Source: Linyphia triangularis
Taxonomy: Eukaryota; Arthropoda; Arachnida; Araneae; Linyphiidae
Length of the DNA: 64,000 bases
Assembly: GCA_963978545.1 (NCBI GenBank)
Contig: OZ021726.1
Span: 33,700,459 to 33,764,458, forward strand
Direction of reading: 5' to 3'
Below are positions 11,661 to 22,950 of the stretch, piece after piece. The position numbers and the translations under genes were made by a program. Every line of letters starts with the position of its first letter. The stretch's first letter is position 1. The notes under the pieces were generated by a model. It made no database searches. It had not been told where the DNA came from and saw only the letters and a list, made by a program, of their open reading frames with translations.

Positions 11661-14600
11661 TTAAGGAATTTTGTAGTGACCATACGCATAACTAGTTATA
11701 CCATCCTCCAACAGGTATCGCTTGTCATCAAATGCTGAGAGCGCTCGCTTTCTTTGCTGGATGGAGAAAATGTGATGTTTTTCACTACCGATTCGATGCT
11801 GAACAACGGACGAAGGTTGTCGATTGAGAAGACAGTCTCTATAGGTCTGATGTTTTAGCTGTCTTTGAGCTGCTCTTGCGATTCCCTTGGCCGTTTGTTT
11901 CTCACCACACTCGCTTAAAATGGAATACATTTTGGAACGAAGCCCTATAAACTCCAAAGCAGATTTTCCGTTAAGTTCATCCTTAAAGTAGCCGATCTTC
12001 TTCTTGTTAGACACATCGTGTAGAGGATGATCTGATGGGTAGTCAGAAAAGTCAAAAAATCCCTTTAATTGCTGTAAGTCAGCAGTCAGATCTGGGGTAG
12101 TGAGTCCATAAGTGAGTGAATCTGTGTCGGTGAATAGTAGGCGGGCATTACTTCCATACCTCTTCATGATGACATTATAGTGGAAATCATACATTAAAAC
12201 CTTGCTCAGTTCTAAGATGGCGAAACCTGCATAAATGGGTCTATTAAGTGTGAGACTCTTCACTTTTCTTTGTACTGCTGCCAAGCTGTTATCAAACTCA
12301 GTGAAGGCATGGAAGGCAGGAGACGCGACCAGTTTCTTGGCTTTATGCGGGTTGTTCACCAACTGAACATCCACTCTATTCCTCAGATTTTCCATAGTTT
12401 TCCCGAACACCGCATTGTTGAGAAGTTTGAAGAAATCTTTTTCAAACGATGTTTTGGCCAGTTTTCTCTGCTCCGTATTAAATGCTATGTAGTCCTTCAG
12501 CCAAGGTTGTTGGTAGAATTTTAGAATTCTATGGACTTTAGTTAGTTTCAGTCCCAAGGAAATGTATAGCTTCAGATTACGATAGTGTATAACATAATTC
12601 TTCTTTGACTGAAGATTCGGAACGAGTTTCTCGCTGGAAGAAGCTGGCTTCATCTGCATTTCTTCCAAAATCTCGAGGGCGGTAGGAGACAGCATATTTG
12701 GCTTTATGATGAAGCGTTCAGGAGCCAGAGGATAATCATTATGGAGATCGTGGAGTTCAGCAGGATAGTCGAGATCCACTTCTAGGATGAAACCCTCATC
12801 TGCATCATCTGCTTGGTCCAACATGGTTTGAGTAGAGATGTTTTCAGGGTCCACCCACTGAAAATCACCAACAGGTAAATATTGAGACATGGCCCAACCT
12901 GAAAGAAAAATCCAATTAAATCATTCAATATTAACATAGAAGGTAAATAAAAAATGACAGTTTTAAAGTAAATTCATGCTTACCATAGAGGTTATTGGCA
13001 TCCAGGTACAATATATGTTTCTTCTCCTCAGCAGCATTATATTCAGGACAGCCTGGATGGTTTGCCTGGCTATGACGATGGGTGATGACGGAGACACCTC
13101 CCCGAATACCCTTCTCTATGAAGAGGTGCATGTCAATGTCGGTGAATAAATCCAAACCGACATCTGACATCTTGAGAGCGGCTTGCCACGCTAACCCCGG
13201 AGACGTCATCATGTGAGCGGCGTCTAGCTGGTAAAAGTCTAGAGTTAGGCGGCGGAAATTCTCAAAAACATCAGAGAGGAGGAGCACATCCGTCTTCACG
13301 TACAGGTCGTGATATTCGCCAAGGTCTTTGATGCCGAAAGCTTCCCAAACAGCTTGAGCGTGGTAATAATCTGCATCGGTAATGGAGGAGTTTGTAAGGG
13401 TGCTATAGAAGGCTTGCTGAGGTGGCAGAGATGTTTCTTGAAATTTAGTGAACGAGTCCATGTACTCATAAGGGTACACTCCCTTCTTCAGCAAGAGATC
13501 TAAGGAAAAAATAAAAATTAAATGATATTGTTAAGAGAACATTTATATAATATTAACATTGACTATATTACGTACCATGGTTAGATGTGATAGAACTCTT
13601 CAAAATGTGAAACTTGTCTCTCTCCAGATTATCGACAAGTTTCTGAAGCGATGCGTTCAGAAACTGGAGACTGTCAATAAACTGGAGAGTCACCGGGATC
13701 TTGTCAAGCTTCTTGGTGATGGAGAAGGAGATGTATTTCTCCATCGTTGTAGGGATGACTCCAATGTCATGATCAGCCACTTTCCCTAGCCCCTGCATGA
13801 TCAAATGCGAATCATAATTCTTCAGGTTGTGGAAGACGCAGGGAATCATTTTCCGCAACCTGAAGGCAAGGTTGCATTCATTGTGGAGCACTTGACGGAA
13901 CTGACCGGTCAAGTGATCGTGGTCGTTCACCCGATCAGTTCCTAGTCGGCCTTTGCAGAGGCCACAGTGCGTTGCAGCATTAATAGCATGTTGGTCTTGG
14001 GAAGTGAGTTTCATCGGGACAATGGTGGTCAGCTTCACCGCCAGCTCGTCCTTCTCTGCAATGATACTACTGATGAAGTGGTCCACTGCATCTTCTCCCC
14101 TGTAGACAGAGATGGGTTTGGTAGGCTTACTATCTGGACCTACTATAACGTACGCATATCCACAAGGGACGTGGGTAGCTATCTTCATAGTGCTGGAGGG
14201 GGTGGTGTCATCTAACTTCTCTACAAGGGCCTCAAAGTCCGCGTATATGATATACGGGACTTTCTGGGTGAACTTGTACTGACTAAATTTCAGTACACAG
14301 TCCTTTGGAGTCGGCATCTTGATGCGTTGGGGTGAGTGCTCGTTACAGTACGGGACATGTGCTTTGAGAGTCTCCTCCTTGGCAAAACGATGAAGACAAG
14401 AGAAACAATAGAAGCTCGTGCCGTGATGTTTAGTGAGGTTGGTGAGAAGCCTGGACATACTCTTAATTAAACAGTAATGCTGCCTCTCTCCTTCTATGAT
14501 GTAAAGTAGATTGATAACCTCAGGATCCTCCCTCTTAGAGATATATAGAGGTAATATCTCATCATCTTCATAGCCGTAGATGTTTATTCTCAGATTATTT

Positions 14601-16839
14601 AGTGCCTCCACAAAACGAACTTTGCAGGGTTGGACGGGACAGCTTACATTTCCCATTTTGAGCTCCTGCTCGAATTCCAGATAGTGGTCGACCCTATACG
14701 GATGGTTACCATAAGCAACTGGATGAAGAGCAGCCAGGACAGACCAGATGAAACATTTATTGTCTTCGTTCTGGATGTTGAGAACTGCCTTCTTTGCTGC
14801 TAACTTGTTGGGCAACTTGAAGTGGCTGGCAGGGGCTAGAGGTTGATATGTAGCAGTCTTCACCTCTAAATGAATAATTTCATCGAGAACCCATCCAGAT
14901 CCCCGCTCGATGAATTCATCGAAGGAGGACTTGATTTTGGCGAAGGCTTGGTCGATGTGTTCAGGGAGGTCGCTGTCATCCAGCTCCATATGCACCTTAC
15001 TCCGGAAATAGGGTGTGGCATATTCCTCGTCTCCCTCATCACTCTTGCGAACGAACCGGATTTTAGAGACAACATACCACTTGATGGCCCTCTTCTCTCC
15101 CAACTCTTCCTGTAGCACATCCTGAACTTGGGGAGTGCTTTCCCTAATGAAGAGAAGCAGGTCTCCAACTGCCTCTTCACTCGGGAATAAATGGCGGGTG
15201 GCAAAGACATCAGATGTCTTCACTTCAACTCTCCTCCTTCTAGGTGCAGGGGATGCAGGTTGAATTCCTCCTACTTGGGCAACTCGAAGGTGGGTGAGAA
15301 GATGTTGTTGAAGATGATCCTTACGGCCGAAACTCTTCCCGCAGTCAGGACAGGCATGGGGGGTAGCAGATTGATGACTCTCCATGTGACGGATTAAGTC
15401 TGCATTACGTGTGAAGGACTTCTGGCATATCTCACAGGTGAAATTCTTCTTGCCAGCATGATTCTTCAAATGCCTATTGAGATGACATTTCTGGACAAAG
15501 GTCTTCTCGCAGATGTGACATATCTGTTGACAATAAAACTATGATAAGTTACATGAAATTATTTCACAGTAATAGTAGACATATTATTTAAAATTTGTCT
15601 TTTCCTAAAACACATTTTATTACAAAAAAAAAAAACTTTCTCTTCTTCTACTTGTAAAATACATCAATCTGAAAGCACTATATTTTAAATCTCGATAAAC
15701 TGTTAAATTCTACTCTGAAAAACTATTAATTCTAAAAATTCATTCTCCAAGAAAAAAAATAAAAGAAAAAAATACTTACATGAGGTTCAACAATGGAATT
15801 CCTAGCATTGGAAGGTCCAGCAATTGAGGATGCAGCATGTTGTGAGGGTCCAGCAGCAAGTATCTAAGAAAATTATTTAACATTTAAATAAGCTATTTTA
15901 ACATATTCTAAACAATAGTTTATCTTTAGAATGTAATACTTACAGTTTTCTGATGGATTTTCAGATGACGATTAAGATGTCCCTTATGATTAAAACCCGT
16001 CTGACAGATGGTACAGACCTGTTGAAAATAGAAATTTTGAGTAACATGTTTTAAAAGTTAATATTATTTCACCTAAATGATTGAAATAATACTTACATGT
16101 AAACCGCGTGAGGTGGATGCAGCATTAGAAGGTCCAGCAGCAGTAGATTCAACAACAACCTCCTAAAGTAAGATATTGAGAAATTATTCTAAGTTTTTTA
16201 CGTCAGAGAAAAATCGGGCGTGAATTTGGGGCGACTTTGAATAGTTACAACAATGAAAATTGCTAAGTATAAAAGTAATGAAAATTTTGGCGTGAATTTG
16301 GGGCAACTTTGAATAGTTACAGCACTGACAATTACTAAGTACAAAAAGTAATGAAAATTTCAGCGTGAATTTGGGGCGACTTTGAATAGTTACAATATTG
16401 AAAACTACTAAGCATTGAAAATTTTGGCGTGAATCTTATACTAATATTCAAGTGATTGACATTTAGAAAAAATACCAAGTACAAATTTTGGCGTGAATCT
16501 TATACTAATGAACAACATTTAGAAAAAGTTTTAAGGAATATATTATTGACATGAATTTTAAATATAATTGAGAAAGTTTTAAGTGAACAAATCAATTATG
16601 CGACGTTAAATAGCACAGTTTAAAATTTATCTTAGACATTAAACATTCATCTACTTAAAAGCAACAAGTTTAACCATATTTAAAGAATATTCTTTTAGAT
16701 ACATAGTAAGTAATTTTGAAATAAATACAATCTATAAGCATTCAAACATAATTTAAAAATATATTACTAAAAGAACACTTACTTGGTCATTAACTTCCAT
16801 AACGATATCCATGGGAGAAGGAGAACGTGATGATGACAT
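11661..16839 (-). CDS. Zinc-finger protein-primed family-B DNA polymerase, left-arm copy (7 coding exons)
   Basis: Mirror copy of the right-arm gene. Exons read on the minus strand: 16839-16783, 16162-16097, 16018-15944, 15863-15780, 15523-13576, 13499-12984, 12898-11661. The translated large exons match the right copy residue for residue, including the exonuclease DFE, the LDANNLYG, NNAVFG and DTDS polymerase motifs and the zinc fingers. The first exon gives a short Ser/Pro-rich start, exon 2 an Ala/Ser linker, exon 3 the first zinc finger, exon 4 another linker, and exon 5 three fingers plus the exonuclease half. The two copies are transcribed away from each other from the element centre. 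Identity including introns implies either a very recent duplication or continuing gene conversion between arms. No terminal-protein domain was recognised. Confidence 0.9.
16206..16521 (-). repeat. Minisatellite in intron 1 of left PolB gene
   Basis: Exact mirror of the 18090-18405 array. No unit gained or lost between arms is visible, which supports recent duplication or active homogenisation. Confidence 0.75.
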
Positions 16840-17173
16840 TATAAATAACTGAAATTTAAAAAATATATATATATAAATATCGAAAGAAAAACATACATTT
16901 TCAATACAAGTTGGAAATAATTTTTATGTAATACTTGAATCGACTACTTTAACATACTTAACACATTTTAATATATATATTACTTAAAAGATACTAACAT
17001 TTCACAAATAATAAAAAATTTACTTACCGAATAATTCAGATGAAATCAGAAAAAAAACTAAAGTAGCAGCAAAATATGATAAACAAGCACAATAAGCAAA
17101 TACTAAGCAAACACGATGAACGTCATTCACCCTCAGGAATTAAGTAGAAATGACGAGACGGCAACCGGTAGCG

Positions 17174-17181
17174 TTTATATA
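17174..17181 (-). promoter_or_regulatory. TATA box of left PolB gene
   Basis: Mirror of the right TATA box (minus strand TATATAAA), with the mirrored initiator at 17148-17153 and the 5'UTR intron at 16849-17027. The two predicted starts (17151 and 17460) are 309 bp apart, back to back across the palindrome centre. Confidence 0.75.
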
Positions 17182-17300
17182 TGAGGGGCGATCACGTAAC
17201 TTCACCGATCAATCAGATTTCATGGTAGAGGGCGCTGCTTGGTTCTAACCGATCAGAGCGGGTGGGGAGCGAGACTAGGCATGTTTCAACACGCTTCAAC

Positions 17301-17310
17301 GCGTTTGCGA
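17301..17310. other. Unpaired centre of the giant palindrome
   Basis: GCGTTTGCGA separates ...CACGCTTCAAC on the left from GTTGAAGCGTG... on the right. It is not self-complementary, so the arms would form a hairpin with a loop of about 10 nt. The arm next to it repeats TTCAAC (TTCAACACGCTTCAAC), a possible site for fold-back priming. The palindrome axis is at 17305.5. Confidence 0.9.
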
Positions 17311-17429
17311 GTTGAAGCGTGTTGAAACATGCCTAGTCTCGCTCCCCACCCGCTCTGATCGGTTAGAACCAAGCAGCGCCCTCTACCATGAAATCTGATT
17401 GATCGGTGAAGTTACGTGATCGCCCCTCA

Positions 17430-17437
17430 TATATAAA
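17430..17437 (+). promoter_or_regulatory. TATA box of right PolB gene
   Basis: TATATAAA lies 30 nt upstream of the A of a TCATTT initiator at 17458-17463, the standard metazoan spacing. A CCCCACCC Sp/KLF-like box is further upstream near 17344. Confidence 0.75.
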
Positions 17438-17457
17438 CGCTACCGGTTGCCGTCTCG

Positions 17458-17463
17458 TCATTT
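17458..17463 (+). promoter_or_regulatory. Initiator of right PolB gene (predicted start at 17460)
   Basis: TCATTT fits the arthropod initiator consensus TCAKTY and is correctly spaced from the TATA box. A predicted 5'UTR exon (17460-17583) ends at a GTAAGT donor. The 5'UTR intron 17584-17762 ends in TTTCAG, 9 nt before the ATG at 17772. Confidence 0.6.
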
Positions 17464-17771
17464 CTACTTAATTCCTGAGGGTGAATGACGTTCATCGTGT
17501 TTGCTTAGTATTTGCTTATTGTGCTTGTTTATCATATTTTGCTGCTACTTTAGTTTTTTTTCTGATTTCATCTGAATTATTCGGTAAGTAAATTTTTTAT
17601 TATTTGTGAAATGTTAGTATCTTTTAAGTAATATATATATTAAAATGTGTTAAGTATGTTAAAGTAGTCGATTCAAGTATTACATAAAAATTATTTCCAA
17701 CTTGTATTGAAAATGTATGTTTTTCTTTCGATATTTATATATATATATTTTTTAAATTTCAGTTATTTATA

Positions 17772-20700
17772 ATGTCATCATCACGTTCTCCTTCTCCCAT
17801 GGATATCGTTATGGAAGTTAATGACCAAGTAAGTGTTCTTTTAGTAATATATTTTTAAATTATGTTTGAATGCTTATAGATTGTATTTATTTCAAAATTA
17901 CTTACTATGTATCTAAAAGAATATTCTTTAAATATGGTTAAACTTGTTGCTTTTAAGTAGATGAATGTTTAATGTCTAAGATAAATTTTAAACTGTGCTA
18001 TTTAACGTCGCATAATTGATTTGTTCACTTAAAACTTTCTCAATTATATTTAAAATTCATGTCAATAATATATTCCTTAAAACTTTTTCTAAATGTTGTT
18101 CATTAGTATAAGATTCACGCCAAAATTTGTACTTGGTATTTTTTCTAAATGTCAATCACTTGAATATTAGTATAAGATTCACGCCAAAATTTTCAATGCT
18201 TAGTAGTTTTCAATATTGTAACTATTCAAAGTCGCCCCAAATTCACGCTGAAATTTTCATTACTTTTTGTACTTAGTAATTGTCAGTGCTGTAACTATTC
18301 AAAGTTGCCCCAAATTCACGCCAAAATTTTCATTACTTTTATACTTAGCAATTTTCATTGTTGTAACTATTCAAAGTCGCCCCAAATTCACGCCCGATTT
18401 TTCTCTGACGTAAAAAACTTAGAATAATTTCTCAATATCTTACTTTAGGAGGTTGTTGTTGAATCTACTGCTGCTGGACCTTCTAATGCTGCATCCACCT
18501 CACGCGGTTTACATGTAAGTATTATTTCAATCATTTAGGTGAAATAATATTAACTTTTAAAACATGTTACTCAAAATTTCTATTTTCAACAGGTCTGTAC
18601 CATCTGTCAGACGGGTTTTAATCATAAGGGACATCTTAATCGTCATCTGAAAATCCATCAGAAAACTGTAAGTATTACATTCTAAAGATAAACTATTGTT
18701 TAGAATATGTTAAAATAGCTTATTTAAATGTTAAATAATTTTCTTAGATACTTGCTGCTGGACCCTCACAACATGCTGCATCCTCAATTGCTGGACCTTC
18801 CAATGCTAGGAATTCCATTGTTGAACCTCATGTAAGTATTTTTTTCTTTTATTTTTTTTCTTGGAGAATGAATTTTTAGAATTAATAGTTTTTCAGAGTA
18901 GAATTTAACAGTTTATCGAGATTTAAAATATAGTGCTTTCAGATTGATGTATTTTACAAGTAGAAGAAGAGAAAGTTTTTTTTTTTTGTAATAAAATGTG
19001 TTTTAGGAAAAGACAAATTTTAAATAATATGTCTACTATTACTGTGAAATAATTTCATGTAACTTATCATAGTTTTATTGTCAACAGATATGTCACATCT
19101 GCGAGAAGACCTTTGTCCAGAAATGTCATCTCAATAGGCATTTGAAGAATCATGCTGGCAAGAAGAATTTCACCTGTGAGATATGCCAGAAGTCCTTCAC
19201 ACGTAATGCAGACTTAATCCGTCACATGGAGAGTCATCAATCTGCTACCCCCCATGCCTGTCCTGACTGCGGGAAGAGTTTCGGCCGTAAGGATCATCTT
19301 CAACAACATCTTCTCACCCACCTTCGAGTTGCCCAAGTAGGAGGAATTCAACCTGCATCCCCTGCACCTAGAAGGAGGAGAGTTGAAGTGAAGACATCTG
19401 ATGTCTTTGCCACCCGCCATTTATTCCCGAGTGAAGAGGCAGTTGGAGACCTGCTTCTCTTCATTAGGGAAAGCACTCCCCAAGTTCAGGATGTGCTACA
19501 GGAAGAGTTGGGAGAGAAGAGGGCCATCAAGTGGTATGTTGTCTCTAAAATCCGGTTCGTTCGCAAGAGTGATGAGGGAGACGAGGAATATGCCACACCC
19601 TATTTCCGGAGTAAGGTGCATATGGAGCTGGATGACAGCGACCTCCCTGAACACATCGACCAAGCCTTCGCCAAAATCAAGTCCTCCTTCGATGAATTCA
19701 TCGAGCGGGGATCTGGATGGGTTCTCGATGAAATTATTCATTTAGAGGTGAAGACTGCTACATATCAACCTCTAGCCCCTGCCAGCCACTTCAAGTTGCC
19801 CAACAAGTTAGCAGCAAAGAAGGCAGTTCTCAACATCCAGAACGAAGACAATAAATGTTTCATCTGGTCTGTCCTGGCTGCTCTTCATCCAGTTGCTTAT
19901 GGTAACCATCCGTATAGGGTCGACCACTATCTGGAATTCGAGCAGGAGCTCAAAATGGGAAATGTAAGCTGTCCCGTCCAACCCTGCAAAGTTCGTTTTG
20001 TGGAGGCACTAAATAATCTGAGAATAAACATCTACGGCTATGAAGATGATGAGATATTACCTCTATATATCTCTAAGAGGGAGGATCCTGAGGTTATCAA
20101 TCTACTTTACATCATAGAAGGAGAGAGGCAGCATTACTGTTTAATTAAGAGTATGTCCAGGCTTCTCACCAACCTCACTAAACATCACGGCACGAGCTTC
20201 TATTGTTTCTCTTGTCTTCATCGTTTTGCCAAGGAGGAGACTCTCAAAGCACATGTCCCGTACTGTAACGAGCACTCACCCCAACGCATCAAGATGCCGA
20301 CTCCAAAGGACTGTGTACTGAAATTTAGTCAGTACAAGTTCACCCAGAAAGTCCCGTATATCATATACGCGGACTTTGAGGCCCTTGTAGAGAAGTTAGA
20401 TGACACCACCCCCTCCAGCACTATGAAGATAGCTACCCACGTCCCTTGTGGATATGCGTACGTTATAGTAGGTCCAGATAGTAAGCCTACCAAACCCATC
20501 TCTGTCTACAGGGGAGAAGATGCAGTGGACCACTTCATCAGTAGTATCATTGCAGAGAAGGACGAGCTGGCGGTGAAGCTGACCACCATTGTCCCGATGA
20601 AACTCACTTCCCAAGACCAACATGCTATTAATGCTGCAACGCACTGTGGCCTCTGCAAAGGCCGACTAGGAACTGATCGGGTGAACGACCACGATCACTT

Positions 20701-22950
20701 GACCGGTCAGTTCCGTCAAGTGCTCCACAATGAATGCAACCTTGCCTTCAGGTTGCGGAAAATGATTCCCTGCGTCTTCCACAACCTGAAGAATTATGAT
20801 TCGCATTTGATCATGCAGGGGCTAGGGAAAGTGGCTGATCATGACATTGGAGTCATCCCTACAACGATGGAGAAATACATCTCCTTCTCCATCACCAAGA
20901 AGCTTGACAAGATCCCGGTGACTCTCCAGTTTATTGACAGTCTCCAGTTTCTGAACGCATCGCTTCAGAAACTTGTCGATAATCTGGAGAGAGACAAGTT
21001 TCACATTTTGAAGAGTTCTATCACATCTAACCATGGTACGTAATATAGTCAATGTTAATATTATATAAATGTTCTCTTAACAATATCATTTAATTTTTAT
21101 TTTTTCCTTAGATCTCTTGCTGAAGAAGGGAGTGTACCCTTATGAGTACATGGACTCGTTCACTAAATTTCAAGAAACATCTCTGCCACCTCAGCAAGCC
21201 TTCTATAGCACCCTTACAAACTCCTCCATTACCGATGCAGATTATTACCACGCTCAAGCTGTTTGGGAAGCTTTCGGCATCAAAGACCTTGGCGAATATC
21301 ACGACCTGTACGTGAAGACGGATGTGCTCCTCCTCTCTGATGTTTTTGAGAATTTCCGCCGCCTAACTCTAGACTTTTACCAGCTAGACGCCGCTCACAT
21401 GATGACGTCTCCGGGGTTAGCGTGGCAAGCCGCTCTCAAGATGTCAGATGTCGGTTTGGATTTATTCACCGACATTGACATGCACCTCTTCATAGAGAAG
21501 GGTATTCGGGGAGGTGTCTCCGTCATCACCCATCGTCATAGCCAGGCAAACCATCCAGGCTGTCCTGAATATAATGCTGCTGAGGAGAAGAAACATATAT
21601 TGTACCTGGATGCCAATAACCTCTATGGTAAGCATGAATTTACTTTAAAACTGTCATTTTTTATTTACCTTCTATGTTAATATTGAATGATTTAATTGGA
21701 TTTTTCTTTCAGGTTGGGCCATGTCTCAATATTTACCTGTTGGTGATTTTCAGTGGGTGGACCCTGAAAACATCTCTACTCAAACCATGTTGGACCAAGC
21801 AGATGATGCAGATGAGGGTTTCATCCTAGAAGTGGATCTCGACTATCCTGCTGAACTCCACGATCTCCATAATGATTATCCTCTGGCTCCTGAACGCTTC
21901 ATCATAAAGCCAAATATGCTGTCTCCTACCGCCCTCGAGATTTTGGAAGAAATGCAGATGAAGCCAGCTTCTTCCAGCGAGAAACTCGTTCCGAATCTTC
22001 AGTCAAAGAAGAATTATGTTATACACTATCGTAATCTGAAGCTATACATTTCCTTGGGACTGAAACTAACTAAAGTCCATAGAATTCTAAAATTCTACCA
22101 ACAACCTTGGCTGAAGGACTACATAGCATTTAATACGGAGCAGAGAAAACTGGCCAAAACATCGTTTGAAAAAGATTTCTTCAAACTTCTCAACAATGCG
22201 GTGTTCGGGAAAACTATGGAAAATCTGAGGAATAGAGTGGATGTTCAGTTGGTGAACAACCCGCATAAAGCCAAGAAACTGGTCGCGTCTCCTGCCTTCC
22301 ATGCCTTCACTGAGTTTGATAACAGCTTGGCAGCAGTACAAAGAAAAGTGAAGAGTCTCACACTTAATAGACCCATTTATGCAGGTTTCGCCATCTTAGA
22401 ACTGAGCAAGGTTTTAATGTATGATTTCCACTATAATGTCATCATGAAGAGGTATGGAAGTAATGCCCGCCTACTATTCACCGACACAGATTCACTCACT
22501 TATGGACTCACTACCCCAGATCTGACTGCTGACTTACAGCAATTAAAGGGATTTTTTGACTTTTCTGACTACCCATCAGATCATCCTCTACACGATGTGT
22601 CTAACAAGAAGAAGATCGGCTACTTTAAGGATGAACTTAACGGAAAATCTGCTTTGGAGTTTATAGGGCTTCGTTCCAAAATGTATTCCATTTTAAGCGA
22701 GTGTGGTGAGAAACAAACGGCCAAGGGAATCGCAAGAGCAGCTCAAAGACAGCTAAAACATCAGACCTATAGAGACTGTCTTCTCAATCGACAACCTTCG
22801 TCCGTTGTTCAGCATCGAATCGGTAGTGAAAAACATCACATTTTCTCCATCCAGCAAAGAAAGCGAGCGCTCTCAGCATTTGATGACAAGCGATACCTGT
22901 TGGAGGATGGTATAACTAGTTATGCGTATGGTCACTACAAAATTCCTTAA
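17772..22950 (+). CDS. Zinc-finger protein-primed family-B DNA polymerase, right-arm copy (7 coding exons)
   Basis: Predicted exons: 17772-17828, 18449-18514, 18593-18667, 18748-18831, 19088-21035, 21112-21627, 21713-22950. All introns are GT..AG and the frame is open throughout (about 1327 aa). C2H2 fingers lie near residues 43-63, 96-116, 123-144 and 151-172, with another finger-like CxxC...H...C near 466-487. The exonuclease domain shows DFEAL (D523, E525), HNLKNYD (N660, D665) and YVKTD (Y810, D814). A CxxC...DHDH...CN endonuclease-VII-like knuckle sits at 614-644. The palm has motif A YLDANNLYG (D910), motif B KLLNNAVFG (K1073) and motif C FTDTDS (D1173, D1175). Known: this motif set is that of Polinton PolB, which replicates linear DNA from a protein primer. 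All catalytic acids are present, so the enzyme is probably functional. The ATG is preceded by a 5'UTR intron and a TATA/Inr promoter. It is identical to the left-arm gene. Confidence 0.9.
18090..18405 (+). repeat. Minisatellite in intron 1 of right PolB gene
   Basis: Units of about 65-73 bp share GTAACTATTCAAAGT and CCCCAAATTCACGC. GTAACTATTC starts at 18218, 18291 and 18363. Two shorter units upstream share AGTATAAGATTCACGCCAAA. Confidence 0.75.

Noticed and set aside
18090..18405. CRISPR-like direct repeats
   Set aside because: Unequal, degenerate eukaryotic intronic minisatellite with no unique spacers of constant length.
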